DNA of 64,000 nt from Actinacidiphila yanglinensis (GTDB lineage Bacteria > Actinomycetota > Actinomycetes > Streptomycetales > Streptomycetaceae). A program made the translations under genes and the position numbers. The stretch is taken from positions 37,517 through 101,516 of the forward strand of contig NZ_FNVU01000030.1 of assembly GCF_900107965.1 (NCBI RefSeq). Reading direction: 5' to 3'. Below, piece by piece: positions 41,613 to 50,453 of this stretch; positions within the stretch are counted from its first letter, which is position 1; the number at the start of each line of letters is the position of its first letter. The notes under the pieces are model-generated. The model made no database searches. It had not been told where the DNA came from and was given only the letters and a program-made list of their open reading frames with translations.

Positions 41613-43851
41613 CGCGGGGGGCAAGGGGAGAAGGGGGGACGAACGAAGGGAAGGCGGAGCGCGTTCGCGCGGTGCGGACGGCGCCGCCGCCCGGCGGGAA
41701 GTGCCGCTGCGCCGCAGCCTGCTGCTGAAACTGCTGCTGCTGTCCGCGCTGGTCTCGGCCTGCTCCATCGCGGCCACCGCCTGGCTGACCGTGCACACCA
41801 CGGCGGTCGCGATCCGGCAGGAGCAGGGACAGGCCCTCACCGACGACGCCCGTACGTACGACAAGCTGCTCGGCTACGCGGCCACGCACCACGACTGGGC
41901 GGGCGCGGCCGCGACCGTACGGGAGCTCGCCCGCAGCAGCGGACACCGGATCACCCTCACCGACGAGCAGCGGCGCCCGCTGGTCGACTCGGCCGGGCCG
42001 GGCGCGCCCCGTGCGGCGCTGCCCGCGGAGGCGTCGGCGACGGTCGACGCGCTGTCCGTGGACACCTCGCCGGCCGCCCGCACCCAGAGCGCGGGCGGCC
42101 CCCAGGCCCAGGACCCCTCGCAGGCCACCTCGCGGACCCAGCCGCAGCCCGCGCCGGAGCGGGGCACGGGCGCCGGCGGCTGCGCGCCCGGCACCCGCTG
42201 CCTGGACACCGCGGGCCCGTCCTCCGCTCCGGCAACGGGTTCCGACGGTTCCGCGCCGCTCGCGTCCGGCACCGCCGTCGGCAGCAGCTCCATCGACGCC
42301 CGCGCCGTCGGCCCGTTCCGCCTCACCGCCGGGGAGCGGACGGTCCTGGACGCCGAGGCCCAGCGCACCGCCGGCTGCCTCCACGACCGCCTGCACGCGA
42401 ACGTGCAGGTCACCTCCACGCCCAGCGGCCGGCCCGTGATCACCCTCGCGCCGAGCGTGCTCTACCTGCCGACCGACTGCGATACGACGGTCGTGGGCAC
42501 GCCGACCGCGACCGAGCAGCGCGCTCTCGCCCAGCTGGACTCGCTGGTCGACACCTGCCTGGACCGGCACGACGCCCCGCATGTCAAGGTCGGGTTGGAC
42601 TTCGGCTGGACCGGGACCGCCGCGCGCACCGCCAAGGACGACGCGCTCACCGCGTCCTGCCTCGACACGGCCCGCCGCGAACAGCTCGCGCCCTACGTGG
42701 CGCCGCCCGCGCTGCTGTTCGTCAGCAGCCCGCAGCGCACCGCCTCCACCTTCCTCGACCTCTCCGCCGGCAACCGGGCCCGCGTCATCGAGGTCACCGG
42801 CCTGGTGCTGCTGCTCACGCTGGCGGTGACCGCCCTGGCCGGCACCCGCATGGTCCGCCCGCTGCGGGCCCTGTCCGGCGCGGCCCGGCGGGTGACCGAC
42901 GGCGACCTGACCGCCAGGGTGAAGGTGTCCGCGCAGGACGAGATCGGCCGGGTGGCCGCCGCCTTCAACGAGATGTCGCACCGCCGCGAGCAGGCCGAGG
43001 GGCTGCGGAAGGCCATGGTCAGCGACGTGGCGCACGAGCTGCGCACCCCGCTGAGCAACATCCGCGGCTGGCTGGAGGCCGCAGAGGACGGCCTGGTCGT
43101 CCCCGACCGCGCGCTGCTGTCGTCGCTGCTGGACGAGGCGGTGCTGCTCCAGCACGTCATCGACGACCTGCGCGACCTGTCCGCGGCCGACGCGGGGGAG
43201 CTGCGGCTGCGGACCGAGCGGGTGGACGTCGTGGACCTCCTGGCGCAGGTGGCCACCGCCCACCGCAGCACCGCGGAATCGGCCGGGGTGGGGTTGCGGA
43301 CCACCCGGGGCGTCCACGGAACCGGGAGGGCTGACGCCGCCGGGGGCCCCGACCCAACCGACCCGACCGACGCGACCGACCCCGCCGACTTCGCCGACTT
43401 CACCGACGAGAATCGGCCGTTCACCGTCGCCGACCCGGTCCGGCTCCGGCAGGCGGTCGGCAACCTGGTCTCCAACGCGATACGGCACACTCCGCGCGGC
43501 GGCACCGTCACGCTGAGCGCCGCGGTCGCGGGCGGGCGGACCGTCATCGAGGTGGCCGACACCGGCTCCGGGATCGCCGCGGCGGACCTGCCGAGGGTCT
43601 TCGACCGCTTCTGGCGGGCCGAGAAGTCGCGCAGCCGGCAGACCGGCGGCAGCGGCCTCGGCCTGGCCATCGTGCGCAAACTCGCCGAGGCGCACGGCGG
43701 CGGGGCGACCGCCGCGAGCACCCCCGGCGAGGGGTCGGTCTTCACGATCACGCTGCCGGGGGGGGCGCCTCGCGGATCGTCCCGGGGGAAGCCGGGCCGA
43801 TCCCCCGACCGAGTGCAGAAGGAGCCCGGGCCGACGCCCGACCGGACGTAG
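41602..43851 (+). CDS. Sensor histidine kinase with large extracytoplasmic domain
   Basis: A 749-residue kinase: cytoplasmic basic tail, membrane helix (about 38-58), extracytoplasmic sensor (about 60-395) with several cysteines, second membrane helix (about 398-418), HAMP (TRMVRPLRALSGAARRV...), HisKA with H478 (SDVAHELRTPLSN), and the ATPase domain (NLVSNAIRHT, DTGSGIAAADLPRVF, GGSGLGLAI). The sensor holds a Ser/Pro-rich region and two CLxxH/CLHD...C modules like those of the divergent lipoprotein. A Pro/Asp-Thr repeat (DPTDPTDATDPADFADF) interrupts the ATPase domain near residue 590. Confidence 0.94.
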   Translation: MRGDAGGKGRRGDERREGGARSRGADGAAARREVPLRRSLLLKLLLLSALVSACSIAATAWLTVHTTAVAIRQEQGQALTDDARTYDKLLGYAATHHDWAGAAATVRELARSSGHRITLTDEQRRPLVDSAGPGAPRAALPAEASATVDALSVDTSPAARTQSAGGPQAQDPSQATSRTQPQPAPERGTGAGGCAPGTRCLDTAGPSSAPATGSDGSAPLASGTAVGSSSIDARAVGPFRLTAGERTVLDAEAQRTAGCLHDRLHANVQVTSTPSGRPVITLAPSVLYLPTDCDTTVVGTPTATEQRALAQLDSLVDTCLDRHDAPHVKVGLDFGWTGTAARTAKDDALTASCLDTARREQLAPYVAPPALLFVSSPQRTASTFLDLSAGNRARVIEVTGLVLLLTLAVTALAGTRMVRPLRALSGAARRVTDGDLTARVKVSAQDEIGRVAAAFNEMSHRREQAEGLRKAMVSDVAHELRTPLSNIRGWLEAAEDGLVVPDRALLSSLLDEAVLLQHVIDDLRDLSAADAGELRLRTERVDVVDLLAQVATAHRSTAESAGVGLRTTRGVHGTGRADAAGGPDPTDPTDATDPADFADFTDENRPFTVADPVRLRQAVGNLVSNAIRHTPRGGTVTLSAAVAGGRTVIEVADTGSGIAAADLPRVFDRFWRAEKSRSRQTGGSGLGLAIVRKLAEAHGGGATAASTPGEGSVFTITLPGGAPRGSSRGKPGRSPDRVQKEPGPTPDRT

Positions 43852-44003
43852 GGTCGAAGGGGAGCAGGCCCGGCCCCGGGGATCGGAAAACGGGATTTCG
43901 GGCAGGATCAAGCCGGTGGACGTAGCCTGCTTGGTGACCCCCGCTGGTGTGGATAGAACGTACATCGGGTTACCGTTCGAGTGGCGTTGCGGACTTTTCC
44001 CGT

Positions 44004-44034
44004 TTGACACGGGCCCAGGAGGTACGGTCACACT
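44004..44034 (+). promoter_or_regulatory. Promoter of topA
   Basis: Consensus -35 TTGACA (44004-44009) with CACACT (44029-44034) as -10, spacer 19 bp; a 40-nt leader then precedes GGAGAGAAG and the TTG start. Confidence 0.5.
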
Positions 44035-44073
44035 CCGCAGCGACACCCCTTCGAACCGGAGAGAAGAGCGAAG

Positions 44074-46947
44074 TTGTCCCCGACCCGCGAGACCGCACAG
44101 GGCGGCCGCCGACTCGTCATCGTCGAGTCGCCTGCCAAGGCGAAGACGATCAAGGGCTATCTCGGCCCTGGATACGTCGTCGAGGCCAGCGTGGGGCACA
44201 TCCGCGACCTCCCCAACGGGGCCGCCGAAGTGCCGGCGGAGTACAAGGGCCAGCCGTGGGCGCGGCTCGGCGTCAATGTGGACAGCGATTTCCAGCCGAT
44301 CTATGTCGTGAACGCCGACAAGAAGGCACAGGTCAAGAAGCTCAAGGATCTCCTCAAGGACTCCGACGAACTATTCCTGGCCACTGACGAGGACCGCGAG
44401 GGCGAGGCCATCGCCTGGCATTTGCAGGAAACCCTCAAGCCCAAGGTGCCGGTGCACCGGATGGTGTTCCACGAGATCACCAAGGACGCCATCCAGGAGG
44501 CGGTGCGCAATCCGCGCGAGCTGAACCAGCTGCTGGTCGAGGCCCAGGAAACCCGCCGCATCCTCGACCGCCTCTACGGCTACGAGGTCTCCCCGGTGCT
44601 GTGGAAGAAGGTCATGCCGCGGCTGTCGGCGGGCCGGGTCCAGTCCGTGGCGACCCGCCTGGTGGTGGAGCGCGAGCGGGAGCGGATCGCCTTCCGCACC
44701 TCCGAGTACTGGGACCTGACCGGCGTCTTCGACACCGGCCGGCCCGGTGACGCCTCGGACCCCTCCACCCTCACGGCCCGGCTGATCGCGGTCGACGGCC
44801 GCAGGGTCGCCCAGGGCCGCGACTTCGACGCCTCCACCGGCGCGCTCAAGCAGAGCGCCGCGGTGCTGCACCTCGACGAGGAGAACGCCCGGGCGCTGGC
44901 CGCCGCGCTCGCCGACTCGCAGTTCTCGGTGCGCAGCGTCGAGTCCAAGCCGTACCGCCGCTCGCCGTACGCCCCGTTCCGGACCACCACCCTCCAGCAG
45001 GAGGCGTCGCGCAAGCTGGGCTTCGGCGCGAAGGCGACCATGCAGGTGGCCCAGAAGCTGTACGAGAACGGCTTCATCACCTACATGCGTACGGACTCCA
45101 CCACGCTGTCGGAGACCGCCGTCAAGGCCGCCCGCGCGCAGGTCACGCAGCTCTACGGCGCCGACTACCTGCCGGACCGGCCGCGCGTCTACGCGGGCAA
45201 GGTGAAGAACGCGCAGGAGGCGCACGAGGCGATCCGCCCCTCCGGCGACCGCTTCCGCACCCCTGCCGAGACCGGCCTGACCGGCGACCAGTTCCGGCTG
45301 TACGAGCTGATCTGGATGCGCACCGTCGCCTCCCAGATGAAGGACGCGGTCGGCCAGTCCGTCACCGTCAAGGTCGGCGGCGCCGCCTCCGACGGCCGGG
45401 ACGCCGAGTTCTCCGCCTCCGGCAAGATCATCACCTTCCACGGCTTCCTCAAGGCGTACGTCGAAGGCGCCGACGACCCCAACGCGGAGCTGGACGACCG
45501 CGAGCGCAGGCTGCCGCAGGTCACCGAGGGCGACCCGCTCTCGGCGAACGGGATCACCGCCGACGGCCACTCCACCAAGCCGCCCGCCCGCTACACCGAG
45601 GCGAGCCTGGTCAAGGAGCTGGAGGAGAAGGAGATCGGCCGCCCGTCGACCTACGCCACCATCCTCGGCACCATCCTCGACCGCGGCTACGTCTTCAAGA
45701 AGGGCACCGCGCTCGTCCCGTCCTTCCTGTCCTTCGCGGTGGTCAACCTGCTGGAGAAGCACTTCGGCTGGCTGGTCGACTACGACTTCACCGCGTCCAT
45801 GGAGGACGACCTCGACCGGATCGCGCGCGGCGAGGCGCAGGCCGTGCCGTGGCTGCGCCGGTTCTACTTCGGTCCCGAGGGCGACGCCGGCTCCGGCCCG
45901 GCCGCTTCGGGCGCCTCCGGCACCCCCGGCACCCCCGGCACCCCCGGCACCGGCGGCGACGGCGACCACCTCGGCGGCCTCAAGGAACTCGTCGAGGACC
46001 TCGGCGCGATCGACGCCCGGGAGATCTCCTCGTTCCCGGTCGGCGAGGGCATCATGCTGCGGGTCGGCCGCTACGGGCCCTACGTGGAGAAGGGTGAGCG
46101 CGGCGAGGACGACCACCAGCGCGCCGACATCCCCGAGGACCTGCCGCCGGACGAGATGACCGTCGAGCTGGCCGAGGAGCTCTTCGCCAAGCCCAGCGGC
46201 GAGTTCGCGCTCGGCGACGACCCGCAGACCGGCCGCCCGATCGTCGCCAAGGACGGCCGCTACGGGCCGTACGTCACCGAGGTGCTGCCCGAGGACACCC
46301 CGAAGACCGGCAAGAACGCGGTGAAGCCGCGGACCGCCTCCCTCTTCAAGTCGATGTCCCTGGACACCGTCACCCTCGCCGACGCCCTGAAGCTGATGTC
46401 GCTGCCCCGCGTGGTCGGCACCGACGCCGAGGGCGTCGAGATCACCGCGCAGAACGGCCGCTACGGGCCCTACCTGAAGAAGGGCACCGACTCCCGTTCG
46501 CTCGAGAACGAGGAGCAGCTCTTCACCATCACCCTCGACGAGGCGCTGGCGATCTACGCCCAGCCCAAGGCCCGCGGTCGCGCCGCCGCCAAGCCCCCGT
46601 TGAAGGAACTGGGCACCGACCCGGTCAGCGAGCGGCCCGTCGTCGTCAAGGACGGCCGCTTCGGCCCGTACGTCACCGACGGCGAGACCAACGCGACGCT
46701 CCGCCGTGAGGACGACGTCGAGACGATCACCCCCGAGCGCGGCTACGAGCTGCTGGCCGAGAAGCGGGCGAAGGGCCCGGTGAAGAAGAAGGCCGCAGCG
46801 GCGAAGAAGGCGCCGGCGAAGAAGACCACCGCCAAGAAGACGGCCGCGAAGAAGACCGCCTCGGCCACGGCGGCGAAGAAGGCCCCGGCGAAGACCGCGG
46901 CCGCGAAGAAGACGGCGGCCAAGAAGGCCGGTTCCGCCAAGGAGTAG
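44074..46947 (+). CDS. topA: DNA topoisomerase I
   Basis: A 957-residue type IA topoisomerase relaxing negative supercoils. Seen: the TOPRIM start RLVIVESPAKAKTIKGYLG and DEDREGEAIAWH, the active-site tyrosine in GFITYMRTDSTTLS, and several C-terminal FG/YGPYV repeats (GRYGPYVEKGE, GRYGPYVTEV, GRYGPYLKKG, GRFGPYVTDG). Instead of zinc fingers it ends in a Lys/Ala-rich tail of about 60 residues (AKKAPAKKTTAKKTAAKK...), the actinobacterial type that aids DNA binding and processivity. TTG at 44074 is the start, preceded by GGAGAGAAG. A strong hairpin follows. Confidence 0.97.
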   Translation: MSPTRETAQGGRRLVIVESPAKAKTIKGYLGPGYVVEASVGHIRDLPNGAAEVPAEYKGQPWARLGVNVDSDFQPIYVVNADKKAQVKKLKDLLKDSDELFLATDEDREGEAIAWHLQETLKPKVPVHRMVFHEITKDAIQEAVRNPRELNQLLVEAQETRRILDRLYGYEVSPVLWKKVMPRLSAGRVQSVATRLVVERERERIAFRTSEYWDLTGVFDTGRPGDASDPSTLTARLIAVDGRRVAQGRDFDASTGALKQSAAVLHLDEENARALAAALADSQFSVRSVESKPYRRSPYAPFRTTTLQQEASRKLGFGAKATMQVAQKLYENGFITYMRTDSTTLSETAVKAARAQVTQLYGADYLPDRPRVYAGKVKNAQEAHEAIRPSGDRFRTPAETGLTGDQFRLYELIWMRTVASQMKDAVGQSVTVKVGGAASDGRDAEFSASGKIITFHGFLKAYVEGADDPNAELDDRERRLPQVTEGDPLSANGITADGHSTKPPARYTEASLVKELEEKEIGRPSTYATILGTILDRGYVFKKGTALVPSFLSFAVVNLLEKHFGWLVDYDFTASMEDDLDRIARGEAQAVPWLRRFYFGPEGDAGSGPAASGASGTPGTPGTPGTGGDGDHLGGLKELVEDLGAIDAREISSFPVGEGIMLRVGRYGPYVEKGERGEDDHQRADIPEDLPPDEMTVELAEELFAKPSGEFALGDDPQTGRPIVAKDGRYGPYVTEVLPEDTPKTGKNAVKPRTASLFKSMSLDTVTLADALKLMSLPRVVGTDAEGVEITAQNGRYGPYLKKGTDSRSLENEEQLFTITLDEALAIYAQPKARGRAAAKPPLKELGTDPVSERPVVVKDGRFGPYVTDGETNATLRREDDVETITPERGYELLAEKRAKGPVKKKAAAAKKAPAKKTTAKKTAAKKTASATAAKKAPAKTAAAKKTAAKKAGSAKE
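45919..45954 (+). repeat. 9-bp tandem repeat inside topA
   Basis: GGCACCCCC is repeated three times and followed by a partial copy, encoding Gly-Thr-Pro repeats in a linker between the catalytic core and the C-terminal domain. A likely slippage-prone linker. Confidence 0.75.
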
Positions 46948-46973
46948 CGGCCCCGCCGCCCCCGCGAAGGGCG

Positions 46974-47007
46974 GCGCCGCGGTCCCCGCGCCCGGGGACC
47001 GCGGCGC
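46974..47007 (+). terminator. Strong terminator of topA
   Basis: A perfect 14-bp stem GCGCCGCGGTCCCC (46974-46987) with GGGGACCGCGGCGC (46994-47007), loop GCGCCC, 27 bp after the stop. Confidence 0.8.
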
Positions 47008-47137
47008 GGGGACCGGGACGGCGATCCGGGCCGCCGGGGCGCGGTTCTCCGCGCAGCCGTCCGGGGTCCGGGGCTGCCGGGCGCAGCTTTGTTCGGGGGA
47101 GCACGTTTGGTTCGGGCGGGGCGGATAGGCTGTCAGG

Positions 47138-50100
47138 ATGACGCGATCCGAGCAGCCAGCGCATCCCGCGAAGGACGTCACCGAGGCGTTCGCGACCGAT
47201 CTCTCGGCCGACTCCCGTGAGCGGGCCGTGGGCGCGCTGCTGAAGATTCCCGCGCTGCGCCGGCTGTGGAGCGCGCACCTGACGGGCGCGGTCGCCGACC
47301 GCCTCGGCCTGCTGGTCCTGCTGCTACTCACCGTGCAGGCCACCGTCACCGCGCACGCGTTCGGCGGAGGCTACCGGGGCGTGGCCTTCGCCGTGGCCGC
47401 GGTGTTCGCGGCGCGGCTGGTGGCCGCCCTGCTCTTCGGCGGCGTGCTGTTCGGCCCGCTGACGGCCCTCACCGCGGAGAGCGGACCGCTCGACCGGCGC
47501 TGGACCATGATCGGCGCCGACGCGGTCCGGCTGGCCCTGTTCATCGTCGCGCCGCTGTGGATCACCTGGGTGCCCGGCTCGGCGCACCTGTGGCTGCTGG
47601 GCACCGCGTTCGTCGCCGGGCTCGCGGAACGCCTGTGGGTGATCGCGAAGGACGGCGCCGCCCCCGGGTTGCTGCCCGCGCCGGGCGACACCTCGGTACG
47701 GCCGGCCCCCGACCACCTGGCCACGCTGCACCGGCTGGACCTGCGCACGAGCTTCGTCGCGCTGCCGCTGGCCGCGGCCGCCCTGGTGGTGGTCACCCTC
47801 GTCAACACGCTGATCGCGGTGGGCGTCGACTGGTTCGACCTGCACCAGGCCGCCCTCTCCTCGTACGTGGCCGCGGGGCTCTTCTCGTCCTCGATGGCCG
47901 TGCTGTACCTGCTCGAACTGCCCGCGGGCAGCGTCGCGACGCCGCACTCCCCGCTCCAGGGCCTGCGGCTGCCGAAGGGCCCGGCGGGCGCCGAGCGCGG
48001 CCGCACCGGCGCGCTGCCGCTGCTGGTGCCGGCCACCGCCGCGGTGGCCGGGGCGATCGCCGTCGCCGTCGCGGTCGCCGTGCTGCACGCCCTCGCCCTC
48101 GGCTTCGGCCCGACCGGATTCGGCCTGCTGGTCCTCGCGTTGACCGCGGGCACCGTCATCGGTATCCGGGTCGGCCCGCGCACCCTGCCCGGACTGTCCC
48201 GCCGCCGCCTGCTGGCCGTAGGCACCGGCCTCACCGGCCTCGCCCTGCTGCTCACCGGCGTCGTCCCCGACCAGGCGACGGTGCTGGCGCTGTCGCTGCT
48301 GGCCGGCGTCGCTGCGGGCGTCACCGCCAACGCCGGACACACCCTGATCGAGCAGGAGGCCGAGGAGTCCCGCCGGGTGCGGACCGTCGAGCACCTGCAC
48401 GCGGTGGTGCGCGCCGTCCTCGGCGCGGCCGCGATCGGCGGACCGCTCGTGGCCGCCGCGATCGGCCCGCACCGCATCCAGAACGGCCACTTCACCTTCG
48501 ACCACAGCGGTGCCGCCTACACCCTGATCCTCGTCGGCGCGCTGCTGCTGCCGGTCGCCGCGCTCGTCCTGGGCAAGACCGACGACCGCACCGGGGTGCC
48601 GCTGCGCCGGGACCTGCGCGAGGCGCTGCGCGGTGCCGAGCCCGCCTCCGCACCCGCCGCGACCGGCTTCTTCGTCGCCATCGAGGGCGGCGACGGCGCC
48701 GGCAAGTCCACCCAGGTCGAGGCCATCGCCGAGTGGATCCGGGCGAAGGGCCACGAGGTGGTGGTCACCCGCGAGCCGGGCGCCACCGCCGTCGGCAAGC
48801 GCCTGCGCTCCATACTTCTCGACGTGTCCTCCGCCGGGGTCTCGCCCCGCGCCGAGGCCCTGCTCTACGCCGCGGACCGCGCCGAGCACGTCGACACCGT
48901 GGTGCGGCCCGCCCTCGAACGCGGCGCCGTCGTCATCTCCGACCGGTACATCGACTCCTCCGTCGCCTACCAGGGCGCCGGGCGCGACCTCGCGCCCACC
49001 GAGATCGCCCGGATCTCCCGCTGGGCCACCGGCGGACTCGTACCGCACCTCACGGTACTGCTCGACGTCTCGCCCGAGACCGCCCGCGAACGCTTCACCG
49101 AGGCACCCGACCGCCTCGAGTCCGAGCCCGCCGAGTTCCACCAGCGGGTGCGCTCCGGGTTCCTGACCCTCGCCGCCGCCGACCCGGCCCGCTACCTCGT
49201 GGTCGACGCGGCCCAGGACCCGGAGGCGGTCACCACCGTCGTCCGGCACCGGCTCGACCGCTTGCTGCCGCTGTCCGCGCAGGAGATCGAGGCCCGCGCC
49301 GAGGCCGAGCGCAAGGCCGCCGAGGAAGCGGCCCGGCTGGCCGCCGAGGAGGCCGCCCGCAAGGCCGAGGAGGAGCGCCAGGCCCGCGAGCGCCAGGAGC
49401 AGCTGGACCGGCTGCGCCGGGAAGAGGAGGAGCGCCGGCTCGCGGCAGAGGAGGCCGCCCGGCGCGAGATCGCCGAGCGCAAGGCCGCGCAGGAGGCCGA
49501 GGCGGCCCGGCTCGCCGCTGAGGAGGCCGCACGCCGCCAGGCCGAGGAGGACGCGCGGATCGCCGCCGAGGAGGCGGCTCGTGCCGCCGAGCAGGAGCGG
49601 CTGCGCCGGCTCGCGGAGGAGCAGGCGCGGCTGCGTGCCGAGGCGGCGGAGAAGCGGCAGGAGAAGCAGCGCAAGGCCGAGGAGGCGCTCCAGCGCGCGG
49701 AGGCGACGCGAGCGGCCGCCGCCGCTGCCGCGGCTGCCGCGGCTGCCGCGGCGTCCCCGGACTCGGAGGAGACCGCGGTGCTGCCCGCCGTCGGCGACCG
49801 GCACCCGGGCACGGACGCCCCCGCTCCGGCCGCGCCCGACGGCTCCGGCTCGGGTTCCGACACCGACTCCGGCTCCGACGAGACGACCGTGCTGCCCGCC
49901 GTCACCGACGAGCCCGACGCGGGGCAGGACGCGGCTCCCGACGCCGGCCGCGACGCGGACGAGACCGCGGTGCTGCCGCCCGTGGCGCCGCCGTCCTCCT
50001 CGGAGACCACGACCGTGATGACCCCGGTCGCGCCCGAGCCCGCGCCCGAACCGGAACCCGAAGCGGAGGACGAGCCGGAGTCCGGGGCCGGGTCCGAGCC

Positions 50101-50365
50101 CGGTGACAGCAACAACGACGAGACCACCGAGTTGCCGCCGCCCACCCCCGGAACCGCCCGGGCCGACGACCCCACCGACCGCGTACCGCCGTGGCTCTTC
50201 CGCCCGGAGGGCGACGAGCGCACCCGCGAACTCCCCGCCGTCGAGTCCGCCCGCCGCCCGCGTCCCCAGTGGGCCGAGGAGACCCCTCTCGACGACCTGC
50301 CGACGCTCGCGGACGAACTCCTCGGCCCGCACGACCGCGAGGACCCCCCGCCGCCGCGTTCCTGA
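47138..50365 (+). CDS. tmk: MFS-like membrane protein fused to thymidylate kinase and coiled-coil tail
   Basis: A 1075-residue multidomain protein. Residues ~45-490: an MFS-type membrane region of about 12 helices. Residues 509-711: complete thymidylate kinase (P-loop FVAIEGGDGAGKST, DRYIDSSVAYQGAGRDL, LID-like TARERFTEAPDR) making dTDP from dTMP. Residues ~715-860: a long charged coiled coil rich in AEEAARKAEEE repeats, then an Ala tract and an acidic, Pro-rich C-terminus with repeated ETAVLP-type motifs. The kinase thus sits at the membrane; such fusions occur in Streptomyces downstream of topA. TAGGCT ends 6 nt before the ATG (leaderless pattern). Confidence 0.93.
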   Translation: MTRSEQPAHPAKDVTEAFATDLSADSRERAVGALLKIPALRRLWSAHLTGAVADRLGLLVLLLLTVQATVTAHAFGGGYRGVAFAVAAVFAARLVAALLFGGVLFGPLTALTAESGPLDRRWTMIGADAVRLALFIVAPLWITWVPGSAHLWLLGTAFVAGLAERLWVIAKDGAAPGLLPAPGDTSVRPAPDHLATLHRLDLRTSFVALPLAAAALVVVTLVNTLIAVGVDWFDLHQAALSSYVAAGLFSSSMAVLYLLELPAGSVATPHSPLQGLRLPKGPAGAERGRTGALPLLVPATAAVAGAIAVAVAVAVLHALALGFGPTGFGLLVLALTAGTVIGIRVGPRTLPGLSRRRLLAVGTGLTGLALLLTGVVPDQATVLALSLLAGVAAGVTANAGHTLIEQEAEESRRVRTVEHLHAVVRAVLGAAAIGGPLVAAAIGPHRIQNGHFTFDHSGAAYTLILVGALLLPVAALVLGKTDDRTGVPLRRDLREALRGAEPASAPAATGFFVAIEGGDGAGKSTQVEAIAEWIRAKGHEVVVTREPGATAVGKRLRSILLDVSSAGVSPRAEALLYAADRAEHVDTVVRPALERGAVVISDRYIDSSVAYQGAGRDLAPTEIARISRWATGGLVPHLTVLLDVSPETARERFTEAPDRLESEPAEFHQRVRSGFLTLAAADPARYLVVDAAQDPEAVTTVVRHRLDRLLPLSAQEIEARAEAERKAAEEAARLAAEEAARKAEEERQARERQEQLDRLRREEEERRLAAEEAARREIAERKAAQEAEAARLAAEEAARRQAEEDARIAAEEAARAAEQERLRRLAEEQARLRAEAAEKRQEKQRKAEEALQRAEATRAAAAAAAAAAAAAASPDSEETAVLPAVGDRHPGTDAPAPAAPDGSGSGSDTDSGSDETTVLPAVTDEPDAGQDAAPDAGRDADETAVLPPVAPPSSSETTTVMTPVAPEPAPEPEPEAEDEPESGAGSEPGDSNNDETTELPPPTPGTARADDPTDRVPPWLFRPEGDERTRELPAVESARRPRPQWAEETPLDDLPTLADELLGPHDREDPPPPRS

Positions 50366-50453
50366 CCCGCCGACCGTCCCGCCCGCCCGCCGGCGGGCGC
50401 AGGCGGTGCGCGAACAGCGGTCCGGCCGGGCCCCGACAGGGAGAATGGACGGC

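Noticed and set aside
45919..45954. Repeat taken as a mobile or regulatory array
   Set aside because: It is an in-frame Gly-Thr-Pro linker inside topA.
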